This document shows positions 53,704 to 61,830 of a DNA stretch of 64,000 nucleotides, piece by piece; within the stretch, counting starts at the first letter, position 1; each line of letters starts with the position of its first letter. Below the pieces are notes generated by a model, which saw nothing but the letters and a program-made list of their open reading frames with translations, was not told the origin of the DNA and did not search any database. Made by a program: the position numbers and the translations under genes. Origin of the DNA: Ruminococcaceae bacterium UBA7127 (lineage in GTDB: Bacteria; Bacillota; Clostridia; Oscillospirales; Acutalibacteraceae); NCBI GenBank assembly GCA_002493005.1, contig DKXL01000003.1, positions 1,779 through 65,778 on the forward strand, in the 5' to 3' direction.

Positions 53704-55157
53704 TATTTTTCCTCCGTTTCAGGAAATTTTTGTACCTTAATGGTATGCTTCGACAATGACTTCCAATCAGCTCTGAAGATTACGTCACGCATTCTTCTGA
53801 ATGAAAACGGCGCCAATGATGACATATAAGGAACTCCAAGAGATGTTTTGGAACACATATTGATAAGAAAAATGCAGGTAGTTAGCACTATTCCCCACAA
53901 GCCAAAAATACCGCCTGAAATCACAAACACAAACCGCATTATCATAATTTGCGGATACAATGCCGATGTCACATAGCTACAAATTGCCGCGGTAGCTACA
54001 ACCATAAGAGTTGATGAACTAATAATACCTGCACTTACGGCACTTTCTCCGATTACAAGAGCACCAACTATACTGACAGCGTGTCCGAGTGGCTTTGGAA
54101 TTCTTAATCCTGCCTCTCTCATTACCTCATATATAAAGGTAATCAGAATAACCTCAAGTGTGACTGCAAGTGGCGTCTGAGCCAAAGATTCAGCCGTTTT
54201 TACAAGCAGCCCTGTCGGGAAATATTCGGGATGGAACTGAGAAAAGGCAGTATAAAGCCCGGGTAAAAATACTGCTATAAGAAATGAAATATACTTTAAT
54301 ACTCTGATAAAGGTTGCATAAAACGGTCGGTTAGAGTAATCATCAATACTTTGAAATTCCTCAACAAACAAATGCGGAATAAGTATTACAGCCGGTGTTC
54401 CGTCAATCAACACTGCAATTCTGCCCTCAGACAGCTTTCCGCACACTGTGTCCGGACGTTCTGAAATGCCCACGCCCGAAAATAAAGAATGATTGTCTGC
54501 ATCCTCCAAATATTCAGTAAGATAACCGGAAGCAAGCAGCATTTTAAGATTGCATTTTTGAAGTCTTTTTCTTACTTCATCAAGAATTTGCTTTGAAATA
54601 CAATTTTGCAGATAACACAGCATAAGCTGTGTGTTTGAGCCATAACCTACCGTTGCAGTTTCAAATACTAAGTCGGGACTTTTTATTCGTCTGCGTATAA
54701 GAGTCATATTGATTCTAAGCGGTTCTGTAAAGCCTTCTCTTGAACCACGCTGAATAACCTCGCTCTCCGGCTCTGACACACTTCTAAACGAAAAGCCCTG
54801 TGCGCCTATAGCCAGCATTTTTTTCGCACCGTCAATCATTAGTACTACAAAACCTGAGGTTGAAAACGTTATTGCCTCTTGCAAGGTATTAAACTCAACA
54901 ATCTCACTTGATGACAATACCGAAAGACGAATTTCATCAATAAGCGCGTCCGGTGTTTTGCTTTTGTAATTGTAAAGCAACAAAGGATTAATTACAGAAA
55001 GTGCTACAACATCCTTGCTGCACATCCCTTCAATCGTAAGAATTGCGGCGCTCGTGTTCGCCTTATCGCAAAGCTCAATATTGCGTACGGTAAAATCAGC
55101 GGAATTAGCAAACATCTTTTTTAAGGCATTTATCTTTATCATATTAGAATTATTCAT
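53703..55157 (-). CDS. GerA-family spore germination protein
   Basis: 484 aa. A soluble N-terminal region (~1-280) with RGSREGFTEPLRINMTLIRR and RIAVLIDGTPAVILIPHLF, then four to five helices (~285-430) with YFPTGLLVKTAESLAQTPLA and EVMREAGLRIPKPLGHAVSI, all GerA-family hallmarks. A subunit of a germinant receptor in the spore inner membrane, thought to form the ion channel. First gene of gerA-gerB-gerC with a sigma-G-like promoter upstream. Confidence 0.95.
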   Translation of the reverse strand: MNNSNMIKINALKKMFANSADFTVRNIELCDKANTSAAILTIEGMCSKDVVALSVINPLLLYNYKSKTPDALIDEIRLSVLSSSEIVEFNTLQEAITFSTSGFVVLMIDGAKKMLAIGAQGFSFRSVSEPESEVIQRGSREGFTEPLRINMTLIRRRIKSPDLVFETATVGYGSNTQLMLCYLQNCISKQILDEVRKRLQKCNLKMLLASGYLTEYLEDADNHSLFSGVGISERPDTVCGKLSEGRIAVLIDGTPAVILIPHLFVEEFQSIDDYSNRPFYATFIRVLKYISFLIAVFLPGLYTAFSQFHPEYFPTGLLVKTAESLAQTPLAVTLEVILITFIYEVMREAGLRIPKPLGHAVSIVGALVIGESAVSAGIISSSTLMVVATAAICSYVTSALYPQIMIMRFVFVISGGIFGLWGIVLTTCIFLINMCSKTSLGVPYMSSLAPFSFRRMRDVIFRADWKSLSKHTIKVQKFPETEEK

Positions 55158-55171
55158 TTTATCACCACATC

Positions 55172-55202
55172 TATTTTGTGGAATAAGTGTAAGTTTTATG
55201 CA
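55172..55202 (-). promoter_or_regulatory. sigma-G-like promoter of the ger operon
   Basis: TGCATA (complement 55197-55202), 18 nt, CAAAATA (complement 55172-55178), similar to forespore sigma-G promoters (-35 TGAATA, -10 CATACTA). Germinant receptors are forespore genes, which fits. Confidence 0.45.
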
Positions 55203-55223
55203 AATATTAATGGTGGTGATAAT

Positions 55224-55895
55224 ATGTTAATTTCAATTCTACGCACAATCGTGCTATATGCTTTTGTAGTTTTTGCGTTAAGGCTGATGGGAAAAAGACA
55301 AATCAGCGATATGCAGCCAAGCGACCTGGTGGTAACGCTTATCATTTCTGATATTGCCGCAATACCTATGCAAAACACTGCTCAGCCGATTCTAAGCGGA
55401 ATTCTTCCCGTACTTGTGCTTGTTGCACTCGAAGTTGCTGTAAGTTTTTTTATGTTAAAAAGTGTAAAATTCAGGAGCCTTTTGTGCGGCAAGCCGGTGA
55501 TTGTAATATGCGACGGAAAAATTATGCAGGAAGAAATGCGCAGGCTTAGACTCAGCAATGAGGATTTGTGTGTTCAGTTAAGACAGCAAGATGTTTTTTC
55601 GATTGAGGATGTCCAATACTGCATTGTTGAAACCAACGGATCTGTAAGTGTACTGGAAAAGCCTGAAAAACGCAAGCCGTCAGCCGAGGATTTGGGAGTA
55701 AGCATAAAGGACAACAAAATTGAAACTGTTGTTGTAAACGATGGTGTTATACTTGACAATTCGCTTAAGCTGTGTAAAAAAACTTCAAAAGATGTCAATA
55801 ATATTCTCAAAAAGAAAAATACAGCACTCAAAGATGTCTTTTTGATGACGCTTGACGCACTGGGTAATTACAATATTATAAGGAAAGATAAATGA
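55224..55895 (+). CDS. DUF421 (YetF-like) membrane protein
   Basis: 223 aa: three helices at the N-terminus, with ALRLMGKRQISDMQPSDLVV (the GKRxxxxMxxxDLV signature) and NTAQPILSGI. A cytoplasmic DUF421/YetF domain follows, with KPVIVICDGKIMQEEMRRL and DLCVQLRQQDVFSIEDVQYC. Several relatives are in spore membranes. The ATG at 55224 has GGTGGTGAT upstream. It is followed by a DUF4363 gene one base later. Confidence 0.92.
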   Translation: MLISILRTIVLYAFVVFALRLMGKRQISDMQPSDLVVTLIISDIAAIPMQNTAQPILSGILPVLVLVALEVAVSFFMLKSVKFRSLLCGKPVIVICDGKIMQEEMRRLRLSNEDLCVQLRQQDVFSIEDVQYCIVETNGSVSVLEKPEKRKPSAEDLGVSIKDNKIETVVVNDGVILDNSLKLCKKTSKDVNNILKKKNTALKDVFLMTLDALGNYNIIRKDK

Positions 55896-55896
55896 T

Positions 55897-56277
55897 ATGA
55901 AAAGAATGTATATAGCACTCTTCTTGTTTGCACTAGCTTTGTTAGGCGGAGGGCTTGAAACAGGATACATTACAGCCAAAGCGGATATGTTTATCGCAAA
56001 AATTGAAAAAATTGACAAGCATATGAAAAAAAACGAGTTCAAATCGGCTCTCGAGCTGTGCCGAAAGACTGAGGACGAATGGTACGAATGTGGTGAACTA
56101 ATAGATATGCTGCTTATTCACGATTATGTTGACAGCATTGGTATAAAAATTTCACGAATGACTGCACTTGCTGAAAGCAAAAACGTTGATTTTTATATTA
56201 CAGAAAGCATAAGTGCAAAAAAAGAACTCGCCTCCATTAAAGAAAGCGAGTATCCAAAACTTGAAAATATTTTATAA
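55897..56277 (+). CDS. DUF4363 protein, partner of DUF421
   Basis: 126 aa. One N-terminal membrane helix (RMYIALFLFALALLGGG), then a helical extracytoplasmic domain (SALELCRKTEDEWYECGELI; HDYVDSIGIKISRM). DUF4363 proteins are small sporulation-associated partners often encoded beside DUF421. Start one base after the DUF421 stop, so co-translated. Confidence 0.85.
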   Translation: MKRMYIALFLFALALLGGGLETGYITAKADMFIAKIEKIDKHMKKNEFKSALELCRKTEDEWYECGELIDMLLIHDYVDSIGIKISRMTALAESKNVDFYITESISAKKELASIKESEYPKLENIL

Positions 56278-56350
56278 CCTTTTAAATAACGGCTTTGCAA
56301 AGCAACCATCCGTATATTTTAGATTTCAGATTTGTTTGTAAATGTTATAT

Positions 56351-57181
56351 TTAGTCAGTTCTTTTGATACGAGTTCTTATAACCTCAACAAGCCAAAATA
56401 CCAAGAATACAGCAGCATTGACTATTACAACACTTGCACCTGTAGGAGTGTCAAGTTTGTATGAGGCGCACATTCCCACAAAGAAGCAACACAGCGACAG
56501 TACACCTGAACACAATATAACGGATTTGAATTTTTTGCAGATTCGCATTGATGAAAGCGCAGGAAAAATTATGAGCGCAGAAATAAGCAATGTGCCCATT
56601 ATTCTCATTCCTATTACAATCGTGAGCGCAGTAAGCAATGCAATTACTGTATTATATATGTTGGTTTTGAGTCCGGTTGCTCTTGAAAATGTTTCATCAA
56701 AGGTAACTGCAAAAATGTTATTGTAAAACAAAACAAAAATAGAAATTACAATAAGCGCAAGTATCGCACACATAATTGCATCAACTTTTGTTGTCGCCAA
56801 AATACTGCCGAAAAGGTATGAATTCAAATCGGTATTTACACCTGAAACGCTTACAGAAATAACACCGACAGCAAGCGCTGTGCTTGATATTATAGCTATT
56901 GCGGCATCTCCGTTGATTTTGCTGTTCTCTGACAGTCTGAGCAGCAGGAACGCGGCAATTATAATAACAGGAATTGCAACTTCAAGAGGTGCAAGATTGA
57001 GCGATGCAGCTATTGCAAGAGCACCGAATCCTACGTGCGAAAGTCCATCGCCTATCATAGAATAACGCTTGAGCACAAGAGTTACGCCGAGCAGTGCCGC
57101 ACACAGAGAAACAAGTGTACCTACAATAAAGGCGCGGACTATAAAATTGTATGAAAACATCTCAGCAATAAAATCAAACAT
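56351..57181 (-). CDS. znuB: metal ABC transporter permease (ZnuB-like)
   Basis: 276 aa with about eight helices, ABC-3 family: FIVGTLVSLCAALLGVTLVL, RYSMIGDGLSHVGFGALAIA and RIMGTLLISALIIFPALSSM. Membrane part of a Zn or Mn importer. ATG 57181 after GGAGGTG; it overlaps znuC by 8 nt. Confidence 0.93.
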   Translation of the reverse strand: MFDFIAEMFSYNFIVRAFIVGTLVSLCAALLGVTLVLKRYSMIGDGLSHVGFGALAIAASLNLAPLEVAIPVIIIAAFLLLRLSENSKINGDAAIAIISSTALAVGVISVSVSGVNTDLNSYLFGSILATTKVDAIMCAILALIVISIFVLFYNNIFAVTFDETFSRATGLKTNIYNTVIALLTALTIVIGMRIMGTLLISALIIFPALSSMRICKKFKSVILCSGVLSLCCFFVGMCASYKLDTPTGASVVIVNAAVFLVFWLVEVIRTRIKRTD

Positions 57182-57920
57182 TATGTACACCTCCCTGCGC
57201 TCTATGACGGCAATCGTCACAAGGACAATCACTTAAAATGAACTTTTTGCCGACATCTGAATGCAAATATTGGTGAGCAGTTCCGTAAAAATAGTTATTA
57301 CGTGAAAGATGTAATATCTTTGTGGCATTGCTGACAGCTGAATTCACATCATGAGAAACCATTATAATTGTTATGCCGTTTTTGTTTAAATCCTTAATAA
57401 GGGCATACATATCGGCTGTAGCCATAGGGTCAAGACCTGTGACAGGTTCATCAAGAATAAGCAGCTTTTGAGTTGCACAAAGCGCACGTGCAAGCATTAC
57501 CCTTTGGCGTTGTCCCCCTGAAAGCTCACGAAAACATTTTTTTCCAAGGTCATAAATACCTGTAAGCTTCATATTATCGGCAGCCATTTCTTTTTGTTGT
57601 TTTGAATAAAACATTGTACATCTTTTGTTTAGACAGCCTGACAGTACAACTTCACTGACAGAAGCAGGAAAATCCTGCTGAATTATTGTCTGCTGCGGAA
57701 GATATCCGATTTCTCGCTGTTTAAGACCGTCACCGAAGCTTATGCTGCCTGCTGTGGGCTGAAGAAGTCCAAGCAAACACTTCATTAGAGTTGTTTTTCC
57801 GGAACCGTTTTCACCTACAATACAGATATAATCGCCCTCGTTGACTGTAAGATTAAGTTTTGAGAGTACCGTTTTGCCCTCATAACCCATAGAGGCATTT
57901 TTAATTGTAATCAGAGCCAT
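57174..57920 (-). CDS. znuC: metal ABC transporter ATPase (ZnuC-like)
   Basis: 248 aa: Walker A IVGENGSGKTTLMKCLLG, signature FRELSGGQRQRVMLARAL, Walker B KLLILDEPVTGLD, switch His in IIMVSHDVN. An end rich in Cys and His (SDCPCDDCRHRAQGGVHNV) is a likely metal-binding tail. ATP-driven uptake partner of znuA and znuB; starts at the znuA stop. Confidence 0.93.
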   Translation of the reverse strand: MALITIKNASMGYEGKTVLSKLNLTVNEGDYICIVGENGSGKTTLMKCLLGLLQPTAGSISFGDGLKQREIGYLPQQTIIQQDFPASVSEVVLSGCLNKRCTMFYSKQQKEMAADNMKLTGIYDLGKKCFRELSGGQRQRVMLARALCATQKLLILDEPVTGLDPMATADMYALIKDLNKNGITIIMVSHDVNSAVSNATKILHLSRNNYFYGTAHQYLHSDVGKKFILSDCPCDDCRHRAQGGVHNV

Positions 57921-58852
57921 CAGTAAAGTGCCTCCTTTAAAGCATTTAAGTTTTGTTTCATTAAAGAAATATATGTTACTCCATCAGCAAATTCATCTTT
58001 TGTTACGTTGTGACAGGAAGAAAACTGCAAGGTTGTTGCATCTGAATCCTCAGAGATAATCTGTGCAATCTTTCCGTTAGAAAATTCAAGATAGAATACA
58101 ACTGGTATTTTTTCAGCACGCACATAGTCAATAAGTCTGGATACTATTGCAATACTTGGTTCGGTTTCGCTGCTGCAGCCCGGAAACGCACATTCGTAAT
58201 CAAGATTATAATCATTAACAAAATACAAAAAAGGAAACCTGTCGCCGAATACCATTACTTTACGCTTTGCATCTTTGACGGTATCGGAAAACTTATGGTC
58301 AAGCTCAGCAAGCTTAGAAATATATTGGTCACGGTTTTGCTCGTATACTGATTTATTATTTGCATCTATTCTGCAAACTTCCTCGGTTATTCCTCTGACA
58401 ATTTTTTGAGCATTGCGAAGTGAAGTCCAGATATGTTCGTCAGGCTCATCACCCTCGGTATGTTCGGGCGTTCTCTCGTTGAGAACATCAACATAATCCA
58501 TCATTTTTAAAACAGTCAAATTTTTATTCTCTATTGACTCAAGCACACCCTCTACCCACTCGTCACTTTCGCCGCCGTTGTATATAAAAACGTCGCAATT
58601 TTCGATTGCAACAATATCTGACGGAGACGGCTCATAGCTGTGCGGCTCACTTCCCGGAGATAAAAGCAGCTTTATCTCAGCCTTGTCTGCGGTTATATTA
58701 CGAACAAAATCGTAGTACGGAAAAATCGTTGTCACAATTTTAAGCTTATCATTAGAAGTAAATGAGTTGGAGTACTGAGAGTTACAACCTGAAAGTACAA
58801 GCAAAGGCACTATACAAACAAATGCCAAAAATAATGATAAAAATTTCTTCAT
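57920..58852 (-). CDS. znuA: metal-binding lipoprotein of the ABC transporter (ZnuA-like)
   Basis: 310 aa: lipoprotein signal to LSGC (Cys 23), then the cluster A-1 fold with metal ligands in GSEPHSYEPSP, EGDEPDEHIWTSLRNA (His) and CAFPGCSSETEPS, closing with VIYLEFS-like VVFYLEFSNGKIAQ. The acidic/His loop TPEHTEGDEPDEH is typical of Zn proteins. Mn binding cannot be excluded. RBS CTGGAG. Confidence 0.92.
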   Translation of the reverse strand: MKKFLSLFLAFVCIVPLLVLSGCNSQYSNSFTSNDKLKIVTTIFPYYDFVRNITADKAEIKLLLSPGSEPHSYEPSPSDIVAIENCDVFIYNGGESDEWVEGVLESIENKNLTVLKMMDYVDVLNERTPEHTEGDEPDEHIWTSLRNAQKIVRGITEEVCRIDANNKSVYEQNRDQYISKLAELDHKFSDTVKDAKRKVMVFGDRFPFLYFVNDYNLDYECAFPGCSSETEPSIAIVSRLIDYVRAEKIPVVFYLEFSNGKIAQIISEDSDATTLQFSSCHNVTKDEFADGVTYISLMKQNLNALKEALY

Positions 58853-58863
58853 ATTCGCTCCAG

Positions 58864-58892
58864 TTTATACTAATTTCTAATTAAAAGAACAA
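58864..58892 (-). promoter_or_regulatory. promoter of znuACB
   Basis: TTGTTC (complement 58887-58892), 17 nt, TATAAA (complement 58864-58869), lying in one arm of the inverted repeat. No recognisable Zur box is visible. Confidence 0.45.
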
Positions 58893-59027
58893 TATCTATA
58901 TAGCTATAGCAAATTTCCGCCACACTTCATAAGCTGTCCTCGAAAGGCATCAGCCTTTCTGCGGAATATTATTCGTTTGACAGATAATTTGCGCACATAT
59001 TTATTTGCACTTTTAATTAGAGATTAG
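58870..59027. repeat. 158-bp long inverted-repeat element upstream of znuA
   Basis: CTAATTTCTAATTAAAAG (58870-58887) and CTTTTAATTAGAGATTAG (59010-59027) are inverted repeats matching at 17 of 18. Inside lie a TTCCGC/GCGGAA pair (58915-58920, 58961-58966) and a central GAAAGGC-ATCA-GCCTTTC hairpin (58942-58959). The nested pairing resembles a MITE or a structured element; no ORF. Confidence 0.6.
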
Positions 59028-59054
59028 CACTAATGACAATAAATAATTTGATAT

Positions 59055-59093
59055 AAAAGGGGGCTGCACTGAGTATATTCAAATGCAACCCCT
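59055..59093 (-). terminator. intrinsic terminator after secF
   Basis: In minus-strand RNA GGGGUUGCA pairs (one U-G) with UGCAGCCCC, then CUUUUAUAU. Confidence 0.7.
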
Positions 59094-59127
59094 AATTTAT
59101 TTTTGCAATTTTTATAAATTACTTTAC

Positions 59128-60126
59128 TTACTTCTTAGACTTCTTGTGTCTTTGCCACATTACCCAAAGAGGACCTGCAATGCAAATTGATGAATAACAA
59201 CCTGATACGATACCGATAATCATCGGAAGTGCAAATCCCTGTACAGAAGAAATGTTGAATACAGTTGCAACTGCATAAACTACAATAATGGCAGAGAGAG
59301 TAGTGATTGAAGTCATAATTGTTCTCTTGATTGTCTTGGTGCAGCTGAGGTTAAATACATCACCTACATCAGCTTTGCTTCCGACAAGCTTTCTCTCTTC
59401 ACGAACACGGTCGTAAATAACGATTGTATCGTTAAGCGAGTAACCGAGAATCATAAGAACGACAGCGATAAAGCTTGAATCAATTGGCATTTGGAAGATT
59501 ACATACATAAAGTAAATCATAGCCACATCGTGGAACAATGCAACCAATGCCATTACACCGGCTGAAAGACCGCCAATCTTCTTAAATCTGATAGTTACAT
59601 AAAGCACCATCAAAACACTTGCGATTGCAACGGCGCATAAGCACTTGAGCAGGAAGCTGAATCCCATTGACGGGTCAACTGAACTTGACTCAAGACAAAT
59701 AAAGTTGTTATCAGGATACTGCTTTTGAAGATCTCTTTCAAGATTCTGCTGAATTTCAGTTTCAATGGAATTATTGCCTGAGAACTGAACCGATACAGTC
59801 TTGCCTGAGTTGCCCATAAGACTTTCGGAATAATTAGTTGAAACCTTATCCGTTGTTTTATTCTGAATAAAGTTGCTGAGCTCATTCTGGTCGATATTGC
59901 CTGTGTAACTAAACTTGATTGAAGCACCGCCTGAGAACTGAATATCAAGGGTTGTGCCAAAAATGAAGTTACATATAATACCAATTATGATAATTGATAT
60001 TGAAACAGCAAAAAAGATTTTCTTTTTGCCGACAAAATCAATAATTCTTTTGCCGCCGTTGTGCTTAGCACTGATTTCTTCAACGGTCATTTTTGAGCTT
60101 GCATTAGTCTGAACATCATTTTTCAT
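59128..60126 (-). CDS. secF: protein translocase subunit SecF
   Basis: 332 aa: first helix after a basic stretch (RIIDFVGKKKIFFAVSISII), GTTLDIQFSGGASIKF with the SecF D-x-x-G-G, then five helices with VLMILGYSLNDTIVIYDRVR and MTSITTLSAIIVVYA. Partner of SecD, using the proton gradient to help export. The ATG at 60126 follows GGAGGTG and overlaps secD by 11 nt. SecD and SecF are separate here; some Firmicutes have a fused SecDF. Confidence 0.96.
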   Translation of the reverse strand: MKNDVQTNASSKMTVEEISAKHNGGKRIIDFVGKKKIFFAVSISIIIIGIICNFIFGTTLDIQFSGGASIKFSYTGNIDQNELSNFIQNKTTDKVSTNYSESLMGNSGKTVSVQFSGNNSIETEIQQNLERDLQKQYPDNNFICLESSSVDPSMGFSFLLKCLCAVAIASVLMVLYVTIRFKKIGGLSAGVMALVALFHDVAMIYFMYVIFQMPIDSSFIAVVLMILGYSLNDTIVIYDRVREERKLVGSKADVGDVFNLSCTKTIKRTIMTSITTLSAIIVVYAVATVFNISSVQGFALPMIIGIVSGCYSSICIAGPLWVMWQRHKKSKK

Positions 60127-61540
60127 TCTTAGCACCTCCAAACAACCATTTTTTACGTAAGAACTTAAATCCGGCAACACTTCTTAACATAAGACGAGTG
60201 AAGAATACACCCATAATAAAGTTAGCAATTACACCAACGAGCAAAGTAAAGCCGAATGAGTAGATTGTACCTGTTGTGGACTCACCAAAGATAATCGAAA
60301 GAATATTTGAAGGACCAAATACAAGCATAAGAATAATTGATACTATAATAACTGTCATATTACCATCGACAATAGCAGAAAGCGAGTTCTTTGTACCACG
60401 TTCAAGCGCACCGTCAAGAGTTCTTCCAGCCTTGATTTCTTCCTTGATACGCTCAGCTGTGATAATATTACAGTCAACGCCCATACCAATTGAAAGAATA
60501 AGACCGGCAATACCCGGAAGCGTCATTGTAAATGACGGAATTACTGTAAAGTAGCCTGAAACAGCTGCGATTGCAAGTCCCATCTGACCCAAAAGAGAAA
60601 TAACAGCAATAAAGCCGGGCAAACGATAGAAAATAATCATAACAATAGCGATGATTATAAATGCGATAACAGCCGCATAACCCATTGCTACAAGTGAATT
60701 TTCACCAAGTGTAGCGCTGATTACACCGTAATTTGATGTTTCAAGCTGGAACGGCAATGCACCTGCTGTAATTTTATTAGCGAGGTCAGTCGCCTCTTCA
60801 GCGGTAAAGTCACCTTCAATCTGTGCTTTACCGTCAGTTATAGGCTCATTAACCTTTGGATATGAAATCATAATATCGTCCATCCAAATTGAAATTGTCT
60901 GACCTGAATACTGCGTTGTGATTTCACCAAATTTTTCTTTACCGTTCTTTTCACCACTGTCTTTAAGTGTAAGGCTAACGGCATACTGACGTTTGCCTGT
61001 TGTTTCGTCCTGATAATAAACAGGTTCAGCTTTTTCTATGTAAGAACCATCCATTAGTATTGTTTCGGTTTCACCGGTTGGCGTCTTCTGTACAATACTG
61101 CCGTCGGAACCTATGTCAGTTGTAGCATAGCTGTTGCCCGGACGGAATGTAAGCTGGGCTGTAGATGAAATCTCGTTAATAGCTTCAACAGCGTTCTGAG
61201 AATCGTCGTCTGATTTCCATGGGAAACGAACAATAATTCTGTCGCTGCCCTTATCAGCGTACAACTCATAATCTGTGATACCGTTTGAAACCATTCTTGT
61301 TTCGATAATAGCTTTAGCAGAATCTAACTGCTCATCAGTTGCGTTGTAGTTGTTAGCAGGCTTAAATGTCGCCTCAACACCGCCTCTGATGTCTATTCCC
61401 CATCGTATGTCATTAACGCCCTTGACTACTGTGTTTTTGATATCACCGTTGTAATATGATACTCCAAAAAGTGCAGTAAAGGAAAAGGCGAGAATCAACA
61501 AAGCTACGACAAAGAATACAGGCTTTGGAACTCTTTTCAT
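60116..61540 (-). CDS. secD: protein translocase subunit SecD
   Basis: 474 aa: N-terminal helix, WGIDIRGGVEATF (D-x-R-G-G), a large extracytoplasmic domain, then helices with LPGIAGLILSIGMGVDCNII and ERIKEEIKAGRTLDGALERG. Drives late steps of Sec export. RBS GGAGG. A consensus promoter within a terminator hairpin precedes it. Confidence 0.96.
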   Translation of the reverse strand: MKRVPKPVFFVVALLILAFSFTALFGVSYYNGDIKNTVVKGVNDIRWGIDIRGGVEATFKPANNYNATDEQLDSAKAIIETRMVSNGITDYELYADKGSDRIIVRFPWKSDDDSQNAVEAINEISSTAQLTFRPGNSYATTDIGSDGSIVQKTPTGETETILMDGSYIEKAEPVYYQDETTGKRQYAVSLTLKDSGEKNGKEKFGEITTQYSGQTISIWMDDIMISYPKVNEPITDGKAQIEGDFTAEEATDLANKITAGALPFQLETSNYGVISATLGENSLVAMGYAAVIAFIIIAIVMIIFYRLPGFIAVISLLGQMGLAIAAVSGYFTVIPSFTMTLPGIAGLILSIGMGVDCNIITAERIKEEIKAGRTLDGALERGTKNSLSAIVDGNMTVIIVSIILMLVFGPSNILSIIFGESTTGTIYSFGFTLLVGVIANFIMGVFFTRLMLRSVAGFKFLRKKWLFGGAKNEK

Positions 61541-61599
61541 GCCTTTGAAACCTCCGTGAATAAATTGTCCGCAGTTTCTGATTTTTGCATAAGTACAAA

Positions 61600-61644
61600 A
61601 ATAACTCTGTTACGAACCGAAACTATGGACATAACAGAGTTATT
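61600..61644 (-). terminator. terminator hairpin overlapping the secDF promoter
   Basis: AATAACTCTGTTA (complement of 61632-61644) pairs perfectly over 13 bp with TAACAGAGTTATT, followed by TTTTTG on the minus strand. The upstream arm overlaps the -10 box, so RNA that begins at the local promoter lacks half of the stem. Confidence 0.8.
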
Positions 61645-61670
61645 ATACGTTTTTTTTGCAAAAATGTCAA
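61642..61670 (-). promoter_or_regulatory. perfect consensus sigma-A promoter of secDF
   Basis: TTGACA (complement 61665-61670), 17 nt, TATAAT (complement 61642-61647). Leader to secD about 95 nt. Confidence 0.85.
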
Positions 61671-61830
61671 TGGAAAAGGAAATAATTAATAAAAAAATAA
61701 TTAAAATAATCAAATTTTACATCTTAATGTAATAAATATTTTCTATCTTGACATAATTTTATAAACTACTGCTAATAAAATACGGCGTAAAACCGTGCAT
61801 ATTCAAAGCAGTTTACTCTAAAGGCTAAAA

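Noticed and set aside
56278..56350. Terminator between DUF4363 and znuB
   Set aside because: GCTTTGCAAAGC is a loop-less 12-nt palindrome without a T run; not enough to call.
58853..59127. Zur operator or zinc riboswitch upstream of znuA
   Set aside because: No sequence like the known Zur box and no recognised riboswitch fold; only the nested inverted repeat is supportable.
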